Shown: positions 1 through 5,280, counted from the stretch's first letter. The stretch is 5,280 nt of DNA from Candidatus Adiutrix sp. (GCA_031273445.1 JAISRV010000210.1:1-5280), one strand, 5' to 3'. The notes: generated by a model not told the origin, from the letters alone. A program made the numbers and translations.

Positions 1-321
1 GGCGAGCAGAATCCGGTCGAGATGCGGGCGCAGTTTGTTATAGCGTTTTTCGCCTTCGGCGATATAATGCCAACCGGGACCCTGAACGACGGCGACGGGA
101 AAGGTTTCGCGCACGGCGGTGGGGCGGAAGTCATCGTTGAGGAGGAGCATTTCCACGTTGGCTTCACTGATCAGCAGCGTCACCCAGAAGGTGCGGTATT
201 GCGCGGTTTTGGCGGTGCCGCCGACGCCGATGGCGCCTGTTTTTTCTTCAAGGTAGATGCCGGGCCTGACCGCCGGGGCCTCGCCGGCGTTTGCGGCGTC
301 GTCTATTGTCTGGGAAGTCAT
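1..321 (-). CDS. Unrecognised protein, N-terminal part (gene runs off the window)
   Basis: Reading the minus strand from an ATG at 321 gives 107 codons without a stop up to the window edge, so the C-terminus is missing. The start is supported by AAGGA six bases upstream. The protein begins MTSQTIDDAANAGEAPAV, a polar, Ala-rich stretch without a signal peptide. A more structured part follows, with FWVTLLISEANVEMLLLN around residues 46-63 and WHYIAEGEKRYNKLRPHL around residues 84-101. The pattern of strands and helices suggests a soluble cytoplasmic protein. I do not recognise a family, and no catalytic motif stands out. The codons are GC-rich at third positions (GCC, GGC, ACC, CTC), which supports real coding. 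It is divergent from recQ across about 210 bases, so the two do not share an operon. Function unknown; I am fairly sure it is a gene and unsure of anything further. Confidence 0.7.
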   Translation of the reverse strand, partial: MTSQTIDDAANAGEAPAVRPGIYLEEKTGAIGVGGTAKTAQYRTFWVTLLISEANVEMLLLNDDFRPTAVRETFPVAVVQGPGWHYIAEGEKRYNKLRPHLDRILLA

Positions 322-332
322 GATGCGTCCTT

Positions 333-485
333 GCGATTCTCATTTTAGCTTCGAGGCTTGGCCGGGCCGGCCCTCGCCAAGCAAAAAACGCGATTTTTGC
401 TTGGCCTGCGACTTTGTCGGCCTCTCCGCCAGTCGCTTCGCTCCGTCGGCCCTATCGGGCCGACCTGGCGATTCTCATATTTAGC
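333..485. repeat. Hairpin block between two near-identical direct repeats
   Basis: GCGATTCTCATTTTAGC at 333-349 recurs as GCGATTCTCATATTTAGC at 468-485, differing by one extra base and lying 135 bases apart. The DNA between them is dense in inverted repeats. GCCAAGCAAAAA (376-387) pairs perfectly with TTTTTGCTTGGC (394-405) around a six-base loop. GCTTGGC at 356-362 can also pair with GCCAAGC at 376-382, so two hairpins compete for the same arm. GTCGGCCC (445-452) pairs with GGGCCGAC (457-464) around TATC, and CGCCAG (427-432) with CTGGCG (465-470) closes an outer stem. The block sits between divergent genes. It could be a dispersed intergenic repeat (REP or MITE-like), or a structured leader or insulator for recQ. 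A single copy cannot decide between these. Confidence 0.6.
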
Positions 486-490
486 CTACT

Positions 491-501
491 TATATTATAC
501 G
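491..501 (+). promoter_or_regulatory. Possible -10 region for recQ
   Basis: An AT-rich run after the hairpin block contains overlapping -10-like hexamers, TATTAT at 493-498 and TATACG at 496-501, about 35 bases before the recQ ATG. The only -35-like candidate is TTCTCA at 472-477, inside the second direct repeat. It lies 15 or 18 bases upstream depending on which -10 is taken, and it is a poor match. This is a low-confidence call based on composition and position. Confidence 0.3.
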
Positions 502-531
502 CCATATGTATTTATCAGGCGAGAAAAATTT

Positions 532-2694
532 ATGGAGACCCGTTTAGAGCAAACCCTGTCTGATCTTTTCGGCTTTCATTCTTTCCGGCCCGGGCAAAGG
601 GAAATTGTCGAAGCCCTGATCGGGGGGCGCGACGTTTTTGCCGTTATGCCGACCGGCGGGGGGAAGTCGCTGTGTTACCAGTTGCCGGCCCGCCTTATGG
701 AGGGAACCGCGGTGGTGGTCAGCCCTTTGATATCGCTGATGAAAGATCAGGTCGACGCGGCTTTGGCCAATGGACTCAGGGCCGGCGCGATCAACAGTTC
801 GCTGACGGCCGGGGAGCGGGCCGCGACTTTTCGGTCTTTGCGCGCGGCCGAACTGGAGCTGCTCTACGTTTCGCCGGAGCGGCTTTTAATGCCGGACTTT
901 CTGGGGGAACTCGAAGGCTGCCGCCTTTCTTTTTTCGCCATAGACGAAGCCCACTGCGTCTCTGAGTGGGGGCATGATTTCCGCCCCGACTACCTGGGCC
1001 TGTCGGAACTGGCGCGGCGCTTTCCGGGCCTGCCGCTGGCGGCCTTCACGGCCACGGCCACTTTGCGCGTGGCCGGAGACATAAGCGCCCGCCTGGGCCT
1101 GCGTTCGCCCTGCCGGGTCAGGGCTTCATTCAACCGGCCCAACCTCTTTTACCAGGTCTCGCCGCGGGAAGACTGGGAAAAGCAGTTGATGGAGTTTCTG
1201 ACCAGACATCCCGGGGAGCCGGGCATAGTCTACCGCGCCGCCCGCAAAAGCGTGGAGGCGACCGCGGCCTTTTTGGCGCGGCGGGGCGTAGCCGCGCGGG
1301 CTTATCACGCGGGTCTGGACGACGAGACCAGGCGCGCGGCCCAGGATGATTTTCGGCACGACCGCTGCCAGGTGATTGTGGCCACGGTGGCCTTCGGCAT
1401 GGGCATAGACAAATCAAACGTTCGTTTTGTAGTGCACGGCGACCTGCCCAAAAACCTGGAAAGCTATTATCAGGAGACCGGCCGGGCCGGGCGCGACCAG
1501 GAGCCGGCCCATTGCGCCCTGTTTTACGGCGGCCGGGAAATGGTTTTGTGGCGGCGCTTCGCCGAGGAAATTCCGGACCAGGCCCTGCGTGAAGCCGCTC
1601 TGGAGCAATTGCGCCGCATGATAGATTTCGCCTGCCGCGACGGCTGCCGCCGCCAAGCTCTCCTGGCCTATTTCGACGAAAAGATTGAAGGCGGCTGCGG
1701 GGCCTGCGACGTCTGCGCGGGCGAAGTGGAGCGGGTCGACGCCGCGAGGCCGGCCCGGATGGCCCTTTCGGCCATGGCCCGCACCGGCGGGCGTTTCGGC
1801 GCGCGCCATATAGAGGATATTCTGGTCGGCGCCGACACGGACAAGATCAGGCGGGCGGGGCACGACAAGCTGCCCACTTACGGCGTCGGCCGCGATTACG
1901 ACCGCCGCTTCTGGCGCCGCCTGATAGGGGCTCTGGAGGAGCGGGGGCTGGCGGAACGCGCCGACGGCGACTACCCGACCCTGTCCGTCAGCCCCAGGGC
2001 CTGGCCGCTATTGCGGGGCGAAACCGCTTTTCATATGCTTAAGGCGGCCAGGCCCCAGGGGGGCCGCGGGGTCGGACGGGCCGAAGCCGGGGCGGCCGCT
2101 TTTTCCGGCGAACTTTTGGACAAGCTTAAAGCCGAGCGCCGCCGTCTGGCCAATGAAGCCGGGCTGGCCGCCTATATGATTTTTTCCGACCGCACTTTAC
2201 GGGAAATAGCCGAGATGAAGCCGCGCGACCAAGCGTCGCTGCTCAAGGTCGCCGGGGTCGGGCGGCACAAGCTGGCCGTTTATGGCCAAACTTTTCTGGC
2301 CGTGGTCGAATCTTATTTTCAGAGCCGGGGGGAAGGCGGGCCCTCTTCGGCCGAACTGACCGGGCGGCTGCTGCGCGAGGGCCTGGGCCTGGCGGAGGCG
2401 GCCGAGGCGCGGGGTCTGACCCGCGGCACGATTTTGAAACATCTGGAAGAGCTGGCCGGCGCGGGCTGGGATTTCCCGGCGGAACAATTCATCTCGCCCG
2501 GGCGGCTGGAGGAAATAGGCCGGGCTTTCGAGGCGGCCGAAGCCTCCGGCGCGGACGGCGGCTTCAGCCGCTTGCGTCCGGTGGTGGAGGCTTCATCCGG
2601 CGGCATCACCTATGAGGAGGCTCGCCTGGCGCGTCTTTTTCTACGGGGGCGATATATATCGTCAACTAGGCAGTTGCCAAAAAACGACGAGTGA
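532..2694 (+). CDS. recQ: ATP-dependent DNA helicase RecQ
   Basis: A 3'-5' superfamily 2 DNA helicase acting in recombinational repair and replication-fork processing in the nucleoid. The 720-residue product has every core element: GFHSFRPGQ at 14-22 (Q-motif region), Walker A MPTGGGKS at 39-46, DEAH at 138-141 followed by the RecQ aromatic-rich loop (HCVSEWGHDFR), TATAT at 173-177, AFGMGIDK at 287-294 and YYQETGRAGRD at 312-322 with the arginine finger. The zinc site is intact, C372-x16-C389-x2-C392-x2-C395. A winged-helix (RQC) region spans about 400-510 and an HRDC domain about 527-595. The protein then continues for some 120 residues, longer than the 609-residue E. coli enzyme; positions 605-645 resemble the HTH found at the C-terminus of some RecQ proteins. 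The ATG at 532 matches the usual RecQ N-terminus, with an imperfect AGGCGAG eight bases upstream. The frame stays open back to a TTG at 358, but that stretch is the hairpin block and is not RecQ-like. No partner gene is adjacent. Confidence 0.95.
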   Translation: METRLEQTLSDLFGFHSFRPGQREIVEALIGGRDVFAVMPTGGGKSLCYQLPARLMEGTAVVVSPLISLMKDQVDAALANGLRAGAINSSLTAGERAATFRSLRAAELELLYVSPERLLMPDFLGELEGCRLSFFAIDEAHCVSEWGHDFRPDYLGLSELARRFPGLPLAAFTATATLRVAGDISARLGLRSPCRVRASFNRPNLFYQVSPREDWEKQLMEFLTRHPGEPGIVYRAARKSVEATAAFLARRGVAARAYHAGLDDETRRAAQDDFRHDRCQVIVATVAFGMGIDKSNVRFVVHGDLPKNLESYYQETGRAGRDQEPAHCALFYGGREMVLWRRFAEEIPDQALREAALEQLRRMIDFACRDGCRRQALLAYFDEKIEGGCGACDVCAGEVERVDAARPARMALSAMARTGGRFGARHIEDILVGADTDKIRRAGHDKLPTYGVGRDYDRRFWRRLIGALEERGLAERADGDYPTLSVSPRAWPLLRGETAFHMLKAARPQGGRGVGRAEAGAAAFSGELLDKLKAERRRLANEAGLAAYMIFSDRTLREIAEMKPRDQASLLKVAGVGRHKLAVYGQTFLAVVESYFQSRGEGGPSSAELTGRLLREGLGLAEAAEARGLTRGTILKHLEELAGAGWDFPAEQFISPGRLEEIGRAFEAAEASGADGGFSRLRPVVEASSGGITYEEARLARLFLRGRYISSTRQLPKNDE

Positions 2695-2870
2695 TATATA
2701 TTGATAACCGGGTTTTATGCTCTTCCTCCGCATTAGACCCCTCCTCCGCATAATCCAGAGCAGGACGCGGCGCGGTCGGCCTTTCCCGCGCGATGGCCGG
2801 ACGTCGTCTTTTATTCGGAAAACCCGTCGCCGCGGATAGCGTCCCGAGCGTTGAAAGTGAATAAAAAATC
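2695..2870. other. Intergenic region between recQ and the GntR gene
   Basis: It holds no gene I can support. A 10-base direct repeat, TCCTCCGCAT, occurs at 2724-2733 and 2742-2751, and TTATGC (2715-2720) is inverted against GCATAA (2748-2753). These could belong to an operator for the downstream regulator. A weak stem, GTCGGCC (2775-2781) against GGCCGGAC (2795-2802) with one bulged G, precedes TTTTATT at 2809-2815 and might act as a poor terminator for recQ. I see no convincing -35/-10 pair. GATATATAT at 2693-2701 repeats the same nine bases at 2651-2659 inside the end of recQ. Confidence 0.4.
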
Positions 2871-3653
2871 GTGACTGCCGCCAAAAAAACGGCCCAGCCG
2901 GGCGTAGGCGCCTGGGCTTCCGCCGAGGGAAAAGGGTTGGAGGCCGAGCCTCGCGCCTACCTGCGAATGGCCGCGATCCTGAAAAAGCGCATTCTGGACG
3001 GCGGCTGCAAATGCGGCGACAAGCTCCCTGCCGAAGCGGCCCTGAGCCGTGAATACGGCTTGGCCCTCATGACTGTGCGGCAGGCGGTGGGGGTGCTGGC
3101 CGAGCAGGGCCTGGTGGAGCGGGTGCCCGGACGCGGCACTTACGTGCGCGAGTTGAGCTGGAGCCGGGCGCCGTTTTATATAGACGGGCTGGTGGAGGCG
3201 GTCAGGTCCAGCCAGGCCAGGGTCACCATCATAAAATCGGAAGTACGCAAAGCCAATGCACAAGTGGCCGCGCGCCTGGGTTTGGAGCTAGGCGACTCGG
3301 TAATTTTTCTCCGTCGCCACGTCAAACGCGAGGAAGAGACTCTTCTGGTGCAGGAGGGCTATCTGCTGCTTGACCCGCTCCGTCCGGTGGTGGAGGCGGA
3401 ACTGGAGGCCACCTACCTCACCGGCCTTTTCACCGGCAGCGGCGAGGGCCTCATCAAAAAGGCCGTTCTTTCCATCACCCCGGTGGTGTTGTCGAAAGGA
3501 GACGCGCTGGTTTTGGGGCGTGAAGCCGGCGCCGCGGCCTTCAACCTGGAATATTGTTTTTATGACGCGGCTCTGGCCCCGCTGGCCACCGGCCGCTTTG
3601 TGACCTCTGAAAATCAGCTCAAACTTGTGGCCCAAACCGGCCTGAGTGGTTGA
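2871..3653 (+). CDS. GntR-family transcriptional regulator, HutC-type with UTRA effector domain
   Basis: A cytoplasmic ligand-responsive DNA-binding protein, most likely a repressor that dissociates when a small molecule fills its C-terminal domain. The GntR winged helix-turn-helix covers residues 28-92: an opening helix (YLRMAAILKKRILDG), then GDKLPAEAALSREYGLALMT with the recognition helix VRQAVGVLAEQGLV, and the wing RVPGRGTYV. Residues from about 103 onward fit a UTRA fold, with EVRKANAQVAARLGL, the strand VIFLRRHVKREEETLLVQEG and a closing AFNLEYCFYD. The total of 260 residues is normal for the subfamily. The start is uncertain. GTG at 2871 is the earliest possible because TAA closes the frame at 2862, but it has no good ribosome site. 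TTG at 2937 has GAGGG seven bases upstream and gives a 238-residue protein with the usual short lead-in to the HTH. The corrinoid-protein gene follows 94 bases later and is a natural candidate target. The effector cannot be read from the sequence. Confidence 0.88.
   Translation: MTAAKKTAQPGVGAWASAEGKGLEAEPRAYLRMAAILKKRILDGGCKCGDKLPAEAALSREYGLALMTVRQAVGVLAEQGLVERVPGRGTYVRELSWSRAPFYIDGLVEAVRSSQARVTIIKSEVRKANAQVAARLGLELGDSVIFLRRHVKREEETLLVQEGYLLLDPLRPVVEAELEATYLTGLFTGSGEGLIKKAVLSITPVVLSKGDALVLGREAGAAAFNLEYCFYDAALAPLATGRFVTSENQLKLVAQTGLSG
2925..2929 (+). promoter_or_regulatory. Ribosome-binding site favouring a TTG start for the GntR gene
   Basis: GAGGG lies seven bases before an in-frame TTG at 2937, codon 23 of the longer reading. 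The GTG at 2871 lacks a comparable site. Starting at the TTG would remove a low-complexity leader (KKTAQPGVGAWASAEGKG) that is not part of the GntR fold. Confidence 0.4.
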
Positions 3654-3668
3654 GGCCGGCGGCCCGGC

Positions 3669-3685
3669 CAGCTCCAGCGGAGCTG
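3669..3685 (+). other. Stem-loop in the leader between the regulator and the corrinoid gene
   Basis: CAGCTCC (3669-3675) and GGAGCTG (3679-3685) form a perfect seven-base-pair stem closed by the three-base loop AGC, starting 16 bases after the GntR stop. No T-run follows directly; the nearest is GTTTTTATC at about 3712-3720. It is therefore not a clean intrinsic terminator. It might be an mRNA-stabilising hairpin or part of an operator. Confidence 0.35.
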
Positions 3686-3747
3686 TGGAGTGTTATGACG
3701 GCGTTTTTATCTTCCAAATATTCGGCCTACGGCCCGGCAGGACCAAC

Positions 3748-4560
3748 ATGAAACCTTCGCCGCAAATTCAGCCGCCGCCAGGTTGGGGCCTGGAGCAGGA
3801 AAATAAACCTTCGCCGCCCGGCCAGGGCTTGAAGCCGGAAAACAAACCTTTGAAGCTGGACAAGTTGCGCAAGCTGATCGTGGCCTTAAATGAGGTGGGG
3901 GCTTTGCGGGAAGTGTCGGACCTGTTGCACGACGGCGTGAGCCCGCATGATATTTTACAGTGCTTCCAGTTGTCTCTGGCTGAAATCGGCGAGATGTACC
4001 AGCGCCGCGAATATTATGTGGCCGGTCTGATTTTGTCGGGAGAAATCATGCGTCAGTCCATGCGTCTTCTGATGCCGCGCCTGGTCAGGGAGGGCGGCGG
4101 CGGCCGTTCCGGCCTGATTATTCTGGGCACGATTGAAGGCGACATTCATGAACTGGGCAAAAACATAGCCTCGTATTTTCTGGAAGCTTACGGCTTTGAA
4201 GTCGTCGATCTGGGCGTCGATGTCCCGCCCCGCGTTTTTTTAAAGGAAATCCTGCAACGGGAGCCGGACGCCGTGGGCGTATCTCTGCTTTTGACCAGCT
4301 GTCTGGCGCCCCTTAAACGGCTGGTGCATCTTGTGCACGAGACTTATCACGGTCGGGCGGCGCCTCCGATTTTCGTAGGGGGCTTTCTGGCGGCCGGCCC
4401 GGGCGAAAACAGCGCCGCCCTGGCCGAGGCCGCCCGGGCTCTGGGGGTCGACCATATTGTCCGCGACGCTTTCGAAACCCTGAATCTCTGCCTCCAGCTG
4501 GTCCGCGACCGGTCTGAAGAGTCTCCGAAAACGGAACCGGGCCTGGAAGCCGCTTCCTGA
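3748..4560 (+). CDS. Corrinoid-binding (cobalamin) protein of the methyltransferase MtbC/MttC/MtaC type
   Basis: A cytoplasmic methyl carrier: in this family a corrinoid bound base-off/His-on takes a methyl group from a substrate-specific methyltransferase and passes it to a second enzyme. The start at ATG 3748 has AGGA five bases upstream and gives 270 residues. Residues 1-36 are a Pro/Lys/Gln-rich tail. Residues 37-115 form the helical cap domain (LDKLRKLIVALNEVG through GEMYQRREYYVAGLILSGEIM). Residues 121-252 are the Rossmann-like B12 domain, with the axial-ligand motif D132-x-H134-x-x-G137 (GTIEGDIHELGKN), DLGVDVPP at 154-161, S179-L in VGVSLLLTS and the GG pair at 211-212. All cobalamin-contact motifs are intact, so it should bind cofactor. 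The last 17 residues are polar and probably disordered. The frame is open upstream to a GTG at 3646, but that part has no family similarity. It lies downstream of and co-oriented with the GntR regulator. No methyltransferase is in view, so the substrate (methylamine, methanol, methoxy or betaine-type) cannot be assigned. Confidence 0.88.
   Translation: MKPSPQIQPPPGWGLEQENKPSPPGQGLKPENKPLKLDKLRKLIVALNEVGALREVSDLLHDGVSPHDILQCFQLSLAEIGEMYQRREYYVAGLILSGEIMRQSMRLLMPRLVREGGGGRSGLIILGTIEGDIHELGKNIASYFLEAYGFEVVDLGVDVPPRVFLKEILQREPDAVGVSLLLTSCLAPLKRLVHLVHETYHGRAAPPIFVGGFLAAGPGENSAALAEAARALGVDHIVRDAFETLNLCLQLVRDRSEESPKTEPGLEAAS
3751..3850 (+). repeat. In-frame short repeats in the N-terminal tail of the corrinoid protein
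   Basis: AAACCTTCGCCGC occurs at 3751-3763 and again, identical, at 3805-3817; a shortened copy (AAACCTT) lies at 3844-3850. The spacings of 54 and 39 bases are multiples of three, so each copy reads Lys-Pro-Ser or Lys-Pro-Leu. At the protein level this gives two units, PGWGLEQENKPS and PGQGLKPENKPL. It looks like a linker extended by local duplication. Confidence 0.7.
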
Positions 4561-4590
4561 AGGTTTTTGCGTTGCCGGCCGCCGGTGTTG

Positions 4591-4619
4591 TTGACTTGCG
4601 GCCTGTTTTAAGGTATATA
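4591..4619 (+). promoter_or_regulatory. Sigma-70-type promoter of the tRNA-Ser gene
   Basis: TTGACT (4591-4596) and TATATA (4614-4619) are separated by 17 bases and match the vegetative consensus well. Transcription would begin near 4626, about 30 bases before the mature tRNA. It lies in the 97-base gap after the corrinoid gene, so the tRNA is its own transcription unit. GGCCGC (4577-4582) and GCGGCC (4598-4603), followed by TGTTTTA, could form a weak terminator for the upstream gene overlapping this promoter. Confidence 0.7.
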
Positions 4620-4657
4620 CTGGCACAGGCTGCGGCGAAGACGCGGTTTTGACGAGC

Positions 4658-4752
<95 letters not shown>

Positions 4753-4778
4753 CCATAGTTTCACCCTCGTCTCATACA

Positions 4779-4818
4779 GGCTCAAATCATGAATAAAATA
4801 AGTGATTTGGGCCTTTTC
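4779..4818 (+). terminator. Rho-independent terminator after tRNA-Ser
   Basis: GGCTCAAATCA (4779-4789) pairs along eleven positions with TGATTTGGGCC (4803-4813), with one T-G wobble, around a 13-base AT-rich loop. TTTTC follows at once, then further T-rich sequence. The T-run lies only on the plus-strand side, so it terminates rightward transcription. Its 29-base distance from the CCA end suits trimming of a monocistronic tRNA precursor. Confidence 0.75.
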
Positions 4819-4846
4819 TTCGTCCACTGTCGCCTCAAGAAGTCTA

Positions 4847-5125
4847 TTGACAGCTATCTTTTTTGCGGAACTGACCAAAGGCCATCGCCTGACGATCGCC
4901 GGCGCGATGCTGGCGGCGGCCGTCATCTGGACGATCGCGGACATGGCCCTGCCCTTAATCGTTAGGGTTCTGACCCGAAACGCGGGCTTGACCGGGCTGG
5001 CTTCCCTGCCGCCCCTGATCCTGTCTCGGGCCTTTATGTGCGTCATGATCGCCGTAATCTATTACGGCTTAAGGGCGAACGAAGAAGGCGCGGCCGTCGA
5101 CAGCCTGACTGACGTCTTCGATTAG
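4847..5125 (+). CDS. Small membrane protein of unknown function, start uncertain
   Basis: The frame is open from 4802 to a TAG at 5123-5125. The sequence from about 4868 on has coding-like use of GCC, CTG, ATC and GTC. It encodes two likely membrane helices: TIAGAMLAAAVIWTIADMAL and onward (15-40 in this 92-residue version), and LILSRAFMCVMIAVIYYGL (57-75). A short loop (TRNAGLTGL) joins them, and the tail is acidic (ANEEGAAVDSLTDVFD). Start choice: GTG 4802 lies inside the terminator hairpin and is unlikely. TTG 4847, with AAGAAG five bases upstream, is used here. ATG 4907 would begin inside the first helix and has no ribosome site. I do not recognise a family. It could be a true small protein or the 3' remnant of a larger membrane-protein gene cut near the tRNA. 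Confidence 0.5.
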   Translation: MTAIFFAELTKGHRLTIAGAMLAAAVIWTIADMALPLIVRVLTRNAGLTGLASLPPLILSRAFMCVMIAVIYYGLRANEEGAAVDSLTDVFD

Positions 5126-5149
5126 AGGGAATTTTTGTTCGATGACATA

Positions 5150-5178
5150 TAGACAAATATGAGCGATAAGATTATAAT
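5150..5178 (+). promoter_or_regulatory. Promoter of the Phd/YefM antitoxin gene with a possible operator
   Basis: TAGACA (5150-5155), one base off the -35 consensus, is 17 bases from a perfect TATAAT (5173-5178). Transcription would start near 5185, giving a leader of about 19 bases before the ATG at 5204. CATAT (5146-5150) is inverted against ATATG (5157-5161) across six bases and covers the -35 box. Phd/YefM antitoxins usually repress their own promoters through such palindromes, so this is a plausible autoregulatory operator. Confidence 0.7.
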
Positions 5179-5203
5179 AAAACAATCAATATGGGAGGGG
5201 AAA

Positions 5204-5280
5204 ATGATCGTTACATCCACTGAATTTAAGATCAACCTTGGCAAATACCTTGATCTGGTCGACCGGGAAGAAATAATCAT
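5204..5280 (+). CDS. Phd/YefM-family antitoxin, N-terminal part (gene runs off the window)
   Basis: The DNA-binding antitoxin half of a probable type II toxin-antitoxin pair. In this family the N-terminal domain dimerises and binds the operator, while the C-terminal tail neutralises the toxin. Only 25 codons are present. They begin MIVTSTEFKINLGKYLDLV and continue with an acidic stretch and isoleucines. This matches the family opening: a first strand, then a helix of the form A/S-x-x-F-K-x-N-x-x-x-Y-L-D. GGAGG at 5194-5198, five bases before the ATG, is a strong ribosome site. The DNA around it is noticeably richer in A/T than the rest of the window, common for mobile toxin-antitoxin cassettes. 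The toxin, expected just downstream (RelE/YoeB, Doc or PIN type), is outside the window. Confidence 0.82.
   Translation, partial: MIVTSTEFKINLGKYLDLVDREEII

Noticed and set aside
358..531. N-terminal extension of RecQ from a TTG at 358
   Set aside because: It translates the hairpin block, has no ribosome site at the TTG and does not resemble RecQ. The ATG at 532 matches the family start.
3646..3747. Corrinoid protein starting at GTG 3646, overlapping the end of the regulator gene
   Set aside because: The extra 34 residues show no family similarity, and the ATG at 3748 has a well-placed AGGA.
3654..3747. Cobalamin riboswitch upstream of the corrinoid gene
   Set aside because: The 94-base gap is too short for a full cobalamin riboswitch, and I see no B12-box-like sequence, only one simple seven-pair hairpin.
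4757..4860. Minus-strand segment reading NRLLEATVDEEKAQITYF, which looks protein-like
   Set aside because: It covers the tRNA terminator hairpin, has no clear start or ribosome site, and its frame runs straight into the antisense tRNA. Most likely chance.
4789..4965. Plus-strand ORF from ATG 4789 (MNKISDLGLFFVHCRLKKSI)
   Set aside because: The ATG lies on the terminator hairpin, no ribosome site precedes it, and the later part is an out-of-frame reading of the membrane-protein ORF rich in Arg, Asp and Gly.

Overview
The window comes from a GC-rich bacterial chromosome with mostly G/C third codon positions. It carries no rRNA, CRISPR array or transposase. The corrinoid-dependent methyl-transfer type protein, UTRA-type GntR regulator, RecQ with a C-terminal HTH extension and tRNA with an encoded CCA would fit an anaerobic Gram-negative such as a deltaproteobacterium (Desulfobacterota). 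That placement is inference; no marker here fixes the taxon.

Layout. Positions 1-321 (minus strand) hold the N-terminal 107 codons of an unrecognised protein that runs out of the window. A 210-base divergent intergenic region follows. It contains a block of hairpins flanked by two near-identical copies of a 17-18 base repeat, and then a weak promoter. recQ (532-2694, plus) encodes a complete 720-residue RecQ helicase. After a 176-base gap comes a GntR/UTRA regulator (2871-3653), and 94 bases later a corrinoid-binding protein (3748-4560) with an intact DxHxxG cobalamin motif. A well-formed promoter (4591-4619) then drives tRNA-Ser(CGA) (4658-4750), which is followed by a strong intrinsic terminator (4779-4818). 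Next is a short two-helix membrane-protein ORF of uncertain start, ending at 5125. A consensus-like promoter and the first 25 codons of a Phd/YefM antitoxin (from 5204) close the window.

How the parts relate. The regulator and the corrinoid protein are co-oriented and are the only pair here that suggests a shared pathway: a ligand-sensing repressor next to a methyl-carrier corrinoid protein. No cognate methyltransferase is visible, so the substrate is unknown. RecQ, the tRNA and the antitoxin appear to be independent units. I see no convincing undescribed multi-gene system. The items most worth a second look are the hairpin block upstream of recQ, the orphan corrinoid protein with its repeat-bearing proline-rich N-terminus, and the unrecognised genes at 1-321 and before 5125.
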